From: Obesumbacterium proteus | GTDB lineage: Bacteria; Pseudomonadota; Gammaproteobacteria; Enterobacterales; Enterobacteriaceae | Assembly (NCBI RefSeq): GCF_001586165.1 | Contig: NZ_CP014608.1 | Span: forward strand, 2,294,001 to 2,358,000 | Length of the DNA stretch: 64,000 bases | Reading direction: 5' to 3' | Shown here: positions 35,459 to 43,221 of the stretch, in pieces | How positions within the stretch are numbered: the stretch's first letter is position 1 | How the letters are laid out: each line of letters opens with the position of its first letter | The notes under the pieces: model-generated | What the model was told of the DNA's origin: nothing | Seen by the model: the letters and a program-made list of their open reading frames with translations, nothing else | The model's database searches: none | Made by a program: the position numbers and the translations under genes

Positions 35459-36086
35459 TGTTCTGCTCCACGGATTCCAGTCGAGATTTAATTAGCGCAA
35501 TCACAATTTTGTATTGCTCGGCATATTTGCTATCGCCATGAGTAGCATTTATTGCCTTTTCAAATTCCTCGATAGATCCAGAGAAGCAACCACGACGAAC
35601 AACGATAGAGTTATCTTTCTGACGGAAAGCAGTTAAGAAACCACCTTCAGATCCAATTGGCGACACAGTAATGTGATGCGCATTGTCGTACACCTGCGCA
35701 TCGCCGGACACCTGCGCATTGCCGGACACCCGCGCATTGCCGTACACCTGCGCATTGCCGGACACCCACGCATTGCCGCACACCCGCGCATTGCCGGACA
35801 CCCACGCATCGCCGGACACCCACGCATTGCCGCACACCCGCGCATTGCCGTACACCAGCGCATTGCCGGACACCAGCGCATCGCCGTACACCCACGCATT
35901 GCCGTACACCTGCGCATCGCCGTACACCCACGCATTGCCGGACTGATCCACGCACTCCTCTTTTTCAACCCAGCCGCCTAAATCACCCTTGGAAATATCG
36001 CTAAATGAAATCAGTGCGCGAATACGGAATAATTTGCGACCAAAGAACTCTTTAGATAACTCTGCAACCAATTCAAACTTTTTCAT
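35451..36086 (-). CDS. Hexapeptide-repeat phage protein (GNAxVx array)
   Basis: 211 residues from MKKFELVAELSKEFFG, chosen for its AGGA ribosome site. After a conserved N-terminal segment (DISKGDLGGWVEKEECVDQS), about 14 six-residue repeats of the form G-N/D-A-x-V-Y/S/C span residues 55-140. They are followed by a C-terminal domain. Such repeats fold as left-handed beta helices. The DNA is an 18-bp tandem repeat (about 35690-35945) whose composition keeps several other frames open. Function unknown. Confidence 0.75.
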   Translation of the reverse strand: MKKFELVAELSKEFFGRKLFRIRALISFSDISKGDLGGWVEKEECVDQSGNAWVYGDAQVYGNAWVYGDALVSGNALVYGNARVCGNAWVSGDAWVSGNARVCGNAWVSGNAQVYGNARVSGNAQVSGDAQVYDNAHHITVSPIGSEGGFLTAFRQKDNSIVVRRGCFSGSIEEFEKAINATHGDSKYAEQYKIVIALIKSRLESVEQNND

Positions 36087-36123
36087 TTCATTTTCCTGTG
36101 AATTTGTATTTAGCTCTTTGCTA

Positions 36124-36531
36124 TTACTGTGCATCATTAATCCCCTTGCGAAGCTGGGCTGCGAATTTATTAGCCTCTTTGATTACCGACTCAAACTCTT
36201 GCTTTAATGCACCGTATGCGATGGTATCTGGATGCATGGTTTCAATCATGTTTGTGTATTTCGCAGCTAAAGCATCAACACCTTTTGCCATCCACTCACG
36301 GGTGAATGCGTCGGTGGCTGGGGTATCACTAAGCGCCTCTTTTACTTTTTTATCAGCCATATAAATTGACTGATGCCAAAAGTCAGAATGTGGAGGCATG
36401 CCTGCATTCTTTATTTCTTCATTCAAATGGATTCGCTCTGTAATAGCGGATTTTAAATTATGCAATTCAACTAACAGCGCATCACGCTGCTGAACTACTG
36501 ATTCGTATGTCTCTATTGGTAGGTTGTTCAT
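36124..36531 (-). CDS. Phage early protein, function unknown
   Basis: 135 residues, mainly helical, with an N-terminal coiled-coil-like stretch (VVQQRDALLVELHNLKSAI) and the phrase DAFTREWMAKGVDALA that recurs in lambdoid Ea22-type proteins. Its product is predicted cytosolic. Confidence 0.65.
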   Translation of the reverse strand: MNNLPIETYESVVQQRDALLVELHNLKSAITERIHLNEEIKNAGMPPHSDFWHQSIYMADKKVKEALSDTPATDAFTREWMAKGVDALAAKYTNMIETMHPDTIAYGALKQEFESVIKEANKFAAQLRKGINDAQ

Positions 36532-36540
36532 GAATATCTC

Positions 36541-36864
36541 CTATGCGGCCATACTTAGCGCAGAAATAGCCGCGTCGATATCAACGTCAGGCTTTAGTCG
36601 GTAGATAGTTCCACCAAGATTCACATTCCCCCATGGCTCTGCGTCCAGATATGCTCTAATGCGGCCAATGTGGTTGTATTTGATGTGAGTGGATTCAAGA
36701 AAATTTCGCCATGTGTAATATGGCTCGTGATAATTCAGCGTCACCCCGCCAGTAGCACCGCCGCCCAATAGCTTGCCGCCCACTGAGTTAAGCGCTCTGT
36801 GGAATTCGGTGATGTTATTGTCGGGGTGCTGGCTGAGGACGCGCAGGATGCTCTGCGGCGTCAT
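36541..36864 (-). CDS. Phage protein, function unknown
   Basis: 107 residues. A glycine-rich central segment (VGGKLLGGGATGGVTLNYHE) is flanked by helical regions. It lies 12 nt downstream of ssb in the recombination and replication gene group. No family recognised. Confidence 0.6.
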   Translation of the reverse strand: MTPQSILRVLSQHPDNNITEFHRALNSVGGKLLGGGATGGVTLNYHEPYYTWRNFLESTHIKYNHIGRIRAYLDAEPWGNVNLGGTIYRLKPDVDIDAAISALSMAA

Positions 36865-36876
36865 GATTGTTACCTG

Positions 36877-37377
36877 CTAGAAAGGAATGTCGTCATCGAA
36901 GTCCATTGGAGGTTCATTGCTTTGTGGCTGAGCTGCTGGAGTGCTCTGAGGGCGAGCCGCTGGCAGTAAGCCGCCGCTGAACTGATTACCCTGTGCCTGA
37001 CCGCCGCCCATAGGCGCACCGCCACCTTGACGTCCACCCAGCATCTGCATGGTGCCGCCAACGTTTACAACAATCTCAGTGGTGTATTTTTCAACACCAG
37101 CCTGATCTGTCCACTTACGAGTCTGCAAAGCACCTTCGATATAAACCTGATAACCTTTACGCAGATATTCACCAGCAACCTCAGCCAGCTTTCCGAATAG
37201 CACTACGCGATGCCACTCAGTTTTTTCCTTCTGCTCGCCAGTCTGTTTGTCACGCCAGCTCTCTGATGTGGCTAGCGTGATGTTTGCGACTGCGCCTCCG
37301 TTAGGCATGTATCGAACTTCTGGATCATTTCCCAAATTCCCGACAAGGATTACTTTATTTACGCCTCTGCTCGCCAT
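36877..37377 (-). CDS. ssb: Phage single-stranded DNA-binding protein
   Basis: 166 residues with a clear bacterial-type OB-fold (VNKVILVGNLGNDPEVRYMP, KTEWHRVVLFGKLAEVAGEY), a Gly/Gln-rich linker and the acidic C-terminal tip DFDDDIPF that recruits partners. It lies next to a broken recombination ATPase gene and an exonuclease gene. Confidence 0.95.
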   Translation of the reverse strand: MASRGVNKVILVGNLGNDPEVRYMPNGGAVANITLATSESWRDKQTGEQKEKTEWHRVVLFGKLAEVAGEYLRKGYQVYIEGALQTRKWTDQAGVEKYTTEIVVNVGGTMQMLGGRQGGGAPMGGGQAQGNQFSGGLLPAARPQSTPAAQPQSNEPPMDFDDDIPF

Positions 37378-38243
37378 TTATTCAGCTTCCTCAGTTGGTA
37401 ATAGTTCTGATTTTCTTGCTTCGTATATTTCTTGTGCCTTGGCTTGTTCTGGCGTATCTCTCAATGAACGGTAAGCCTCAGCCCATGCAGACTTCAGGGA
37501 ATCAAATGATTGGGACTTCTCAGCAACAAGAACGAAGTGGGCTAAGTCTATTTCAGCTTTAGTTCTTCCATCGTTAAGCCAATCGACAAGCTTTTTCCCT
37601 ACCGAATCGTCAATTACCGTGTAATCCACATTGGAAAAAAGACCTGTCCTATCTTTGGATGCTGTGGCTGTGTGAGTTTCGTGGTTAATATCAAGAACGG
37701 TTGTGAACTCGTATTCAACACCATCGCGTTGCTCAGATTTCATGCCAAGTTTTACGACCTTTTTGCTACCTTCCTGTTGCGCTGTTTCAGTCTTGCTTCG
37801 CATAGTCGCTACGACATGGCAATTCACTCGTAGTATTGAATCAAGGAACTTGCGATGTCGCGGGGTTAATGCACTCCATGCCGCGTGTGTGTTTCCTTTG
37901 AATTTTGTTTTTGCGATCGTATCCAGATCATCAAGACAACCACCAACGCCACCCCACTCGTGAGAGATAGAATCAATAACAAGGTTGTCATACCCAGCAG
38001 CTTCGGCGGCTGCTATAGCCTCAATAAATCTCTCGGGGCTAAATGGCGGGTCTAATTCAAGAACATCGAAATCGAACTCATTTGAGTAAAGTGACGCGCT
38101 CCCTTTCTCTGTATCTATAACTGCCGTTTTCCCCCCATACTTTTACAGATAACAAGGGCGCTATACGTTTTCCCAGCCCCGCTTGGCCCAGTAAGTGCCA
38201 GCCGTAGCTTGGCTTTCTTTCTCATGGCTTTTTCAAATTTCAT
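37378..38243 (-). pseudogene. RecA/Sak4-like AAA ATPase gene with a frameshift
   Basis: From ATG 38243 the frame encodes MKFEKAMRKKAKLRLALTGP with Walker A GPSGAGKT. It fails after SMGGK and stops at a TAG a few codons on. The next frame carries TAVIDTEKGSASLYSNEFD, the Walker B-like NLVIDSISHEW and a complete C-terminus ending SELLPTEEAE at 37378. One base is missing in the G6A4 tract (T4C6 on the plus strand, 38127-38136). The intact protein would be an AAA_24 / Sak4-type single-strand annealing ATPase. A homopolymer sequencing error must be considered. Confidence 0.8.
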
Positions 38244-38247
38244 TAAA

Positions 38248-38919
38248 TTAATCTCTTAGGTAGTGTTGTATCGTAAATCGCATGTCATCTGACATGTCGC
38301 TGATGGTGCTTAAAGCCCACTTGAGCCAGCTAGGATCCTCTTTTGCTACCTCAGCGAACGTCTTACCTTTGTGCTTCCCAATTCTCAGTGTTTTTAGTAG
38401 GACTGGCTGAGAGCTGATCTCTAGCATTTCTTCAACTGACCAAGACGAATCACGTGAGATGCGAATAAAAAGTGCAGCAGTTACATAGCAATCATATAGC
38501 GCACGGTGGGCGTGTAGGTTTTCAGGAACCCACGCATCAAGCCCAAGCGCGTAACGTAGGAACTGGTTGGCGTGGCTATCAAGGTCTGGATAAAGACGCG
38601 CCGCTAACTTTCTTGTGCATATCCATTCTCCGCCCATTTCTGGAAGTACGCCTTTATCAAAGTTTGCGTTGTGGGCTATGTAGAAATCAGCACCTTGATA
38701 GCGACCAACCACATCATCAATCAATGGCTTATCAGCAACGATATCCTCTGTGATGTGATGAATGGCCATTGCGCTGAATTCGATAGGGCGGTCTGGTTTA
38801 ACGAAATCACTCATTGGATTAATGATGGATAAGGAGTTCTCAATATCCACACTTGCCACCTCAACAACACCGCCATTCAACCCGCATGTCTCTGTATCAA
38901 TAACTCTGAGCACACTCAT
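38248..38919 (-). CDS. DEDDh 3'-5' exonuclease, ExoX-like
   Basis: 223 residues. Exo motifs are VIDTETCGL at the N-terminus, HNANFDKGVL near residue 83 and HRALYDCYVTA near 135. A C-terminal extension (LRIGKHKGKTFAEVAKEDPSWLKWAL) is typical of phage ExoX/DUF3820-type proteins. It probably degrades DNA ends during recombination or damages host DNA. Confidence 0.88.
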   Translation of the reverse strand: MSVLRVIDTETCGLNGGVVEVASVDIENSLSIINPMSDFVKPDRPIEFSAMAIHHITEDIVADKPLIDDVVGRYQGADFYIAHNANFDKGVLPEMGGEWICTRKLAARLYPDLDSHANQFLRYALGLDAWVPENLHAHRALYDCYVTAALFIRISRDSSWSVEEMLEISSQPVLLKTLRIGKHKGKTFAEVAKEDPSWLKWALSTISDMSDDMRFTIQHYLRD

Positions 38920-39067
38920 TAATTCCCATCCTTTTCTCTTGCATGTTTGTACGGTGATCTGCCACTGCTTCTAGTTGAGCAATCTGGTCGTTCATCACCG
39001 GAATCATCTCTGGTGATCGCATCCACTGGAGTAACTGCTGTTCCAGTGGGTCTATTGTTTGGTTCAT
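38897..39067 (-). CDS. Small phage protein, 56 residues
   Basis: Reads MNQTIDPLEQQLLQWMRSPE and ends MGINECAQSY. It is predicted helical. The start overlaps the upstream gene stop by ATGA and the 3' end overlaps the exonuclease gene by 23 nt. Function unknown. Confidence 0.55.
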   Translation of the reverse strand: MNQTIDPLEQQLLQWMRSPEMIPVMNDQIAQLEAVADHRTNMQEKRMGINECAQSY

Positions 39068-39270
39068 GCTGACGCCTGCTTATTGGTTACCGTGAATCCC
39101 ATGTCATTCAGGTATTCACAAATAGTCTGAATATCCATACCCGCCAGAAGCTCTCTAAGCTCTTTCTCGCTGTTTGGCTGCTCAGCTATGGAAACGCCTT
39201 GCAACTCCATTACGAACTCGCCTTGACGCACTCCATGCTTGCTAGCGAACGATGTGCATGTGATGTTCAT
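39064..39270 (-). CDS. Small phage protein, 68 residues
   Basis: Begins MNITCTSFASKHGVRQGEFV and ends FTVTNKQASA. It is joined to neighbours on both sides by 4-nt overlaps. The middle is helical and acidic. No family recognised. Confidence 0.6.
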   Translation of the reverse strand: MNITCTSFASKHGVRQGEFVMELQGVSIAEQPNSEKELRELLAGMDIQTICEYLNDMGFTVTNKQASA

Positions 39271-39386
39271 AGCGGATCACCTTTGATAAATAAGTGCTTA
39301 ACTACGGGAAGTCGTTTAACCCAGCGCAGAAATCGACAAGCTCTCACCGCTTGGATTCGGCGTGGTTCTCTCATGAAATCAGTCAT
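39267..39386 (-). CDS. Very small basic phage protein, 39 residues
   Basis: Reads MTDFMREPRRIQAVRACRFL, then RWVKRLPVVKHLFIKGDPL. It is strongly basic. Small lambdoid early proteins of this type exist but I cannot name the family. The chosen start lies 2 nt after the upstream small gene and the stop overlaps the downstream start by 4 nt. Confidence 0.55.
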   Translation of the reverse strand: MTDFMREPRRIQAVRACRFLRWVKRLPVVKHLFIKGDPL

Positions 39387-39388
39387 AG

Positions 39389-39502
39389 TTATTTGCTCCA
39401 GAGTGGTGAGAAGAATTGAGTGACGATACGAACGATACGATCTAGTTGTGATTCGCGAAGAGTGCCCATGCGAGGGCACCCTGCAAAGCTGAGTTCTTGC
39501 AT
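39389..39502 (-). CDS. Very small phage protein, 37 residues
   Basis: Reads MQELSFAGCPRMGTLRESQL and ends VTQFFSPLWSK. A GGAG ribosome site precedes the ATG on the minus strand, and it ends 2 nt before the next small gene. Supported mainly by packing and the ribosome site. Confidence 0.5.
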   Translation of the reverse strand: MQELSFAGCPRMGTLRESQLDRIVRIVTQFFSPLWSK

Positions 39503-39524
39503 GGGGTTACTCCTGTTTGATTGA

Positions 39525-40559
39525 TTAGTAGTTGATGCTGATTGCGGTGATGTTGCCTTTGGCTATAGCCGTGATGCACAGCTTGGCGCATTCTTCCGGC
39601 ACACCTGCGGAGATAAGGTCTTGTAGTGCTTTGTTGTTTACTATTTTGCGGTGTTCTTTATCTGCGGCGCGGCGAGCTTCTTCATCCTTGATGCGCTTTT
39701 CTTCAGCTAATCGAGCCTGTTCCTTCTGCTCGTTTTCACGCTTAATTCGCTCGGCTTCTTCGTGAGCTTTTCGTTGCTCTTCGGCAATGGCTTCCTGCTT
39801 TTCACGTTCAGCACGCTCAGCGGCTTCCTGCTTCTCGCGTTCGGCTCGCTGCTCCGCCTCTATGCGGTCGCGCTCCGCCTTCTCCGCCAGCTCTTTGGCT
39901 TCACGTTCGGCGCGTTCCTTCGCCAATGTCGCTTCACGTTCTCTGGCTGCTGCCGCTTCGATTTCACGCTTTGCCGCTTCATCTGCTTCGCGCCGTGCTT
40001 TCTCTTCGGCCTCACGCTTAATACGTTCTTCATGCTCGCGTTTGGCTTGCTCGGCTTTCTGTCGTGCTTCTTCGCGCTCACGGTCAATCTTCTCGTTCAT
40101 GAGTAAAGCCATTTCATGATCGGCTTCAATCTTGGCTGCGCGTTGGCGGTCGAACTCTGAATTCATTACCAGCGCTTCTTCATGCATGGCATTCATGGCT
40201 TCCTCGGCCTTGATACGCTCCTGCTCAGCTTCCCACTCAGTAAGTGGTCGTCGAACCTCATCCTTCAGCGCATCCAGCCGCTCACGCACTAATCGGCGGC
40301 TTTCATCAATCTGCTTTGGCAGCGCCTTTAGTTCGGCTACGAGGTCTTTACCAGCGTTGTCGATATAAGTTTTCGAACGGGCAACTTTATGTGCCATAGA
40401 TGCGATAGCGTCTCGGCCTTTCTTTGTCGATAAATCCGGCACCAGACTGCGAGCCTCTTTCTCGATAGCCTCAATAAGTGGGTCTAGCTGCTCTTGGCTG
40501 GTGAAGACCGCTAGAGCATTGGTCTTCTCAATGACGACTAAATCTGTAATCTCGCTCAC
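39525..40559 (-). CDS. Long coiled-coil phage protein
   Basis: 344 residues. The first 110 form a conserved helical domain (DPLIEAIEKEARSLVPDLST, KKGRDAIASMAHKVARSKTY). Residues 115-310 are an almost uninterrupted Glu/Lys/Arg/Ala coiled coil, and a short C-terminal domain follows (AGVPEECAKLCITAIAKGNI). Similar proteins occur in the recombination region of enterobacterial phages; function unknown. The biased composition opens long antisense frames that are not genes. Confidence 0.75.
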   Translation of the reverse strand: MSEITDLVVIEKTNALAVFTSQEQLDPLIEAIEKEARSLVPDLSTKKGRDAIASMAHKVARSKTYIDNAGKDLVAELKALPKQIDESRRLVRERLDALKDEVRRPLTEWEAEQERIKAEEAMNAMHEEALVMNSEFDRQRAAKIEADHEMALLMNEKIDREREEARQKAEQAKREHEERIKREAEEKARREADEAAKREIEAAAAREREATLAKERAEREAKELAEKAERDRIEAEQRAEREKQEAAERAEREKQEAIAEEQRKAHEEAERIKRENEQKEQARLAEEKRIKDEEARRAADKEHRKIVNNKALQDLISAGVPEECAKLCITAIAKGNITAISINY

Positions 40560-40619
40560 TGGCGATCTCCTTTGTTGGTTTCATTGCAAAACGCCTACGC
40601 TTTGCGGTGAAGCGGGTAT

Positions 40620-40643
40620 AAAAAAGCCCCTAACGAGAGGGGC
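40620..40643 (-). terminator. Terminator in the left early operon
   Basis: On the minus strand GCCCCT-CTCGTT-AGGGGC is followed by a T-run. It lies between the 125-codon gene and the coiled-coil gene, and is probably read through by N-modified polymerase. Confidence 0.8.
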
Positions 40644-40731
40644 AAAACGTGTCAGCTAACCAGAGCAGTCATTCTCCAGTTATGAGCGGGATTGCTCACA
40701 GCAGATACTCAGTGAATACCTGCTAGGTGCA

Positions 40732-41109
40732 TTACTCGTCACGGGCTTTTAACATTGCGTCGGCCATTAGATAAGCATCCTTCGCTACGCCATCTCTCCA
40801 GCCTTCTTGAACACCATTCTCAGCGGCGTAGTTAAGGTAGTCCGCATAACACAGGCCGAGCGCCTTCGATGCGAAGTAATCGCGAGCAGTTAATTCATCT
40901 ACAGAATTTGATTTTTCCTCTGGGTATGGCTCATCGTCGAAACGATAAAGCAGGTCGTAATTGCCAGAATCATCGAATGTACTATGCTCATACGCCCATC
41001 GGTGACCATTAAACAGGAATGATTTACCTATGCTTGTTTTATCAAAACGGACTTTCATGTAATCAGGGTATTCTTTGGAATCTTTATAAACTTTTAGTGT
41101 GTGCTTCAT
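40732..41109 (-). CDS. Phage protein, function unknown
   Basis: 125 residues from MKHTLKVYKDSKEYPDYMKV. The C-terminal half (LGLCYADYLNYAAENGVQEG) is helical. A frame four codons longer is possible. No family recognised; it lies between terminators. Confidence 0.6.
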   Translation of the reverse strand: MKHTLKVYKDSKEYPDYMKVRFDKTSIGKSFLFNGHRWAYEHSTFDDSGNYDLLYRFDDEPYPEEKSNSVDELTARDYFASKALGLCYADYLNYAAENGVQEGWRDGVAKDAYLMADAMLKARDE

Positions 41110-41128
41110 ATCTATCTCCATTCTGGGT

Positions 41129-41150
41129 ATAAAAAAGACCGCTAGGCGGC
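41129..41150 (-). terminator. Terminator overlapping the pentapeptide gene stop
   Basis: On the minus strand GGCCGCC-TA-GCGGTC with imperfect pairing (core GCGG/CCGC) is followed by a T-run. The TAG stop of the pentapeptide gene lies in the loop. Confidence 0.6.
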
Positions 41151-41618
41151 CTCAGTTTCTTCACTTGGCTCTTTAAGCCAATTTGGACGCTCACCCTTAC
41201 CAAGATAAAAATCTATGATATCTAGCAGCTCAGGGTAGAAGCGCAGTGCTGAACGTCCATTCATATCAGCAATTTCCTGTTTGCTGTACTTGCGCCACTC
41301 TGCAACTGTATGGTTCTGGCATCCTGCTCGAACATATTCACCATTGGTGATGGTGATTGGATATTTATGCCCCATGATTACGAACGTGTGATCTGGCAGG
41401 TCGGCACTGCACAGGTCGGCACCGCACAGGTTGGCACCGCGCAGGTCGGCATCGCGCAGGTCGGCACCGCACAGGTCGGCACCGCTCAGGTCGGCACCGC
41501 TCAGGTTGGCATCGCGCAGGTTGGCACCGCACAGGTTGGCACGTGATCCGTTTTCTCCAAACGACTCAATCCAAATTTTGTGTTCATCAAGAATCTTGCG
41601 TAAATCTGCGGTATTCAT
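41142..41618 (-). CDS. Pentapeptide-repeat phage protein
   Basis: 158 residues from MNTADLRKILDEHKIWIESF. About ten pentapeptides of the form A-D/N-L-x-x (ANLCGANLRDANLSGADLSG) span residues 27-75, followed by a non-repeat domain (HTFVIMGHKYPITITNGEYV, AEWRKYSKQEIADMNGRSAL). Pentapeptide repeats form a right-handed beta helix that can mimic DNA. The C-terminal domain is common in phage homologues. Exact role unknown. Confidence 0.8.
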   Translation of the reverse strand: MNTADLRKILDEHKIWIESFGENGSRANLCGANLRDANLSGADLSGADLCGADLRDADLRGANLCGADLCSADLPDHTFVIMGHKYPITITNGEYVRAGCQNHTVAEWRKYSKQEIADMNGRSALRFYPELLDIIDFYLGKGERPNWLKEPSEETEAA

Positions 41619-41641
41619 CTCACACCCCTTGTTCACCCAAT

Positions 41642-41663
41642 AAAAAAGGCCGCCTAAGCGACC
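41642..41663 (-). terminator. Terminator in the left early operon
   Basis: On the minus strand GGTCGC-TTA-GGCGGCC with a wobble pair is followed by TTTTTT, between the 117-codon gene and the pentapeptide gene. Confidence 0.6.
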
Positions 41664-41665
41664 TG

Positions 41666-42019
41666 TTAATCTGCGTCCACACTCTCATGTAGAGCTGTAA
41701 TTCCACCGTGTTTCTCAATCAACTTCTCAACGACATTCCGAGGGACATAAGCGTAAACGGTACCTGTCGGATCTTGAACGTCTTCACACCAATCCATAAT
41801 GATTTCGTCTTTTTCACTCGGAAATCCAAGCTCAAAAGAGTGATACATAGCAATATCTTTAAAGTCGCTTCGAGGCTGGCAGTATGCAGAATCACTAGCC
41901 TGAATTGACACGCTATAACCATCTGCGCAAATCACTCGGCGATTGAAGTACCAGCGATCTTCAAATCTCGGCGCTCTGGCCTCATTTAGCCAGTCATTCA
42001 TGGTTTTTGTACCGCTCAT
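41666..42019 (-). CDS. Phage protein, function unknown
   Basis: 117 residues starting MSGTKTMNDWLNEARAPRFE. The segment DRWYFNRRVICADGYSVSIQ followed by an acidic region looks like a folded enzyme-sized domain, but no family is recognised. It is the first gene after N. Confidence 0.6.
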   Translation of the reverse strand: MSGTKTMNDWLNEARAPRFEDRWYFNRRVICADGYSVSIQASDSAYCQPRSDFKDIAMYHSFELGFPSEKDEIIMDWCEDVQDPTGTVYAYVPRNVVEKLIEKHGGITALHESVDAD

Positions 42020-42059
42020 ACCTACCTCTCTAAATTAAGGGAATGCTCTTCCCGCGAAT

Positions 42060-42341
42060 CTACTTAATAATATGAACCGCTTCTTTGCGTGTATTACGGT
42101 GCCCTGCTGCGTATAAAGCGACCTCTGGCAGGCAAACAGAACCTTCGTACTTGCTCACCATGCTAGTGATCGTAACCACTTCAGATTTCATGCAAGGCTT
42201 ACGCTTACACTGCAATACAACGCGTGATGGGGTAGGGCGATGCATAACCTCTGAGCTTACCGCCTCTTGGCTTTGCAACTCAGCTCTACGTGCACGACGA
42301 CGAGCTGCTGAAGAACCATTGAACTCTGTTCTGCGAGACAT
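42060..42341 (-). CDS. N: Early antitermination protein N
   Basis: 93 residues from MSRRTEFNGSSAARRRARRA. The N-terminal arginine-rich motif resembles the boxB-binding motif of phage 21 N (GTAKSRYKARRAEL). The C-terminal VCLPEVALYAAGHRN matches N-like proteins of Shiga-toxin and related phages. It would bind nut RNA and load Nus factors on polymerase so that it ignores terminators in the left and right operons. A longer in-frame extension upstream runs into nutL and is unlikely to be used. Confidence 0.85.
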   Translation of the reverse strand: MSRRTEFNGSSAARRRARRAELQSQEAVSSEVMHRPTPSRVVLQCKRKPCMKSEVVTITSMVSKYEGSVCLPEVALYAAGHRNTRKEAVHIIK

Positions 42342-42464
42342 AAATACCTCCTGAGTTAACTTTGGTGATGCGTTGCCAGATGCTGATCTTCTGGTTAGCT
42401 CGGAGGCCTGCAATTCATCGCATCCCAAAATTAACTTTGGTATATCTGGCTTTTCAGCCACGTA

Positions 42465-42493
42465 GGTGAATCCATCACCGTTGTTTAAAGAGC
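42465..42493 (-). promoter_or_regulatory. nutL site (boxA and boxB)
   Basis: On the minus strand boxA-like GCTCTTTAAAC (42483-42493) is followed by boxB GGTGA-TGGAT-TCACC (42465-42479), a 5-bp stem with 5-nt loop. Both lie between PL and N, the canonical place. Confidence 0.82.
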
Positions 42494-42539
42494 TTCCAAC
42501 TTCTTGTCGGTTAGTGCGTCCTGCTGTGTTGATGAATGA

Positions 42540-42610
42540 AGTATACGTATCGTATTCATATGATGCAATACGTTATGTATACAAAATTTGTAATGTATAC
42601 GTATTGTCAT
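42540..42610 (-). promoter_or_regulatory. PL promoter and left operators
   Basis: PL on the minus strand is TTGCAT (42563-42568), 17 nt, TATACT (42540-42545). Three 16-bp operators with the pattern GTATACGTATCGTATT occur at 42541-42556, 42567-42582 (inverted) and 42595-42610. A rightward promoter TTGTCA-N17-TATTTT (42604-42632) overlaps the third. Confidence 0.82.
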
Positions 42611-42689
42611 GATTTATATGTGTATTTATTTTTAATATGAGTGTCGTTGATATTTTTATGGTGCTAAAGTGAGCAAAACAGGAGGGAGC

Positions 42690-42788
42690 ATGGAAAAAAA
42701 CGTGATCGGCTACAACGACCTATGCGATGCGGTGGGAAAGGCAACGTTAAATTTGGTGTCTTACAAGCAAGAGGTGACGAAGGAGTGA
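42690..42788 (+). CDS. Small rightward protein between OL and the TAC operon, 32 residues
   Basis: Reads MEKNVIGYNDLCDAVGKATL and ends VSYKQEVTKE, with a strong GGAGGGA ribosome site. It is the only plus-strand gene in the left arm. The possible promoter at 42604-42632 overlaps an operator, so expression would be shut off in the lysogen. No family recognised. Confidence 0.6.
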   Translation: MEKNVIGYNDLCDAVGKATLNLVSYKQEVTKE

Positions 42789-42795
42789 GGGCAAT

Positions 42796-42818
42796 AAAAA
42801 CCCCGCTCTGCGGCGGGG
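42796..42818 (-). terminator. Terminator of the cI-higBA-secB transcript
   Basis: On the minus strand CCCCGC-CGCAGA-GCGGGG is followed by TTTTT, 12 nt after the SecB-like gene. It closes the leftward transcript before PL/OL. Confidence 0.9.
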
Positions 42819-42829
42819 TGAGTGACTGT

Positions 42830-43219
42830 TTAGTCAATATCTGCTGGTTCTTCAACAAAATCAAAATATGGCAAGTTAACATTTCCATATCCAGAAAGTT
42901 GTAAAACTGATTCAATATAGGTTTTTATGTATGGAAACGCTAAATGTGGTGCATCAGACCTAACTGACAGCGACTTTGTAAATTCATCATCAACTTTGCA
43001 GTCTGATTTGAAATCGAAGTCATAAATAACTTCAACTTCTGCGGTGTTTTCAGCCAAAACAGTAACATTAAATCTAGCCCTAAATATCGTTTCATCTTTG
43101 ATATTATTGAATATTTCATTTGTTATTTTAATTTTTATTTTAGGTTTCTTCTTGTCTTTTGCTTCGTGCCTTTTGAGAGACATTCCCTGTACTTTCTTAT
43201 TAAATAATTTGATGTTCAT
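42830..43219 (-). CDS. SecB-like chaperone of a toxin-antitoxin-chaperone module
   Basis: 129 residues. The C-terminal pattern HLAFPYIKTYIESVLQLSG followed by NVNLPYFDF matches the SecB fold signature (AxPYlrxxi..l....g.p.l.lp..nF). The N-terminus is lysine-rich, then beta strands (FRARFNVTVLAENTAEVEVI). In TAC systems such a chaperone folds the antitoxin through its C-terminal addiction region. The gene starts 2 nt after the HigA-like stop. It lacks sequence closeness to housekeeping SecB, which is normally encoded elsewhere. Confidence 0.8.
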   Translation of the reverse strand: MNIKLFNKKVQGMSLKRHEAKDKKKPKIKIKITNEIFNNIKDETIFRARFNVTVLAENTAEVEVIYDFDFKSDCKVDDEFTKSLSVRSDAPHLAFPYIKTYIESVLQLSGYGNVNLPYFDFVEEPADID

Positions 43220-43221
43220 GA

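Noticed and set aside
35690..35945. CRISPR-like appearance of the regular repeats
   Set aside because: Units are 18 bp, contiguous without spacers, and code for a protein repeat.
35633..35981. Four further open frames of 87-111 codons on both strands in the 18-bp repeat
   Set aside because: Tandem 18-bp repeats keep any frame open once it lacks a stop in one unit; only the frame with conserved flanks and a ribosome site is accepted.
39762..40119. Long plus-strand frames antisense to the coiled-coil gene
   Set aside because: Glu/Lys/Arg/Ala-rich codons on the minus strand produce Phe/Leu/Ser-rich antisense frames without starts or family features.
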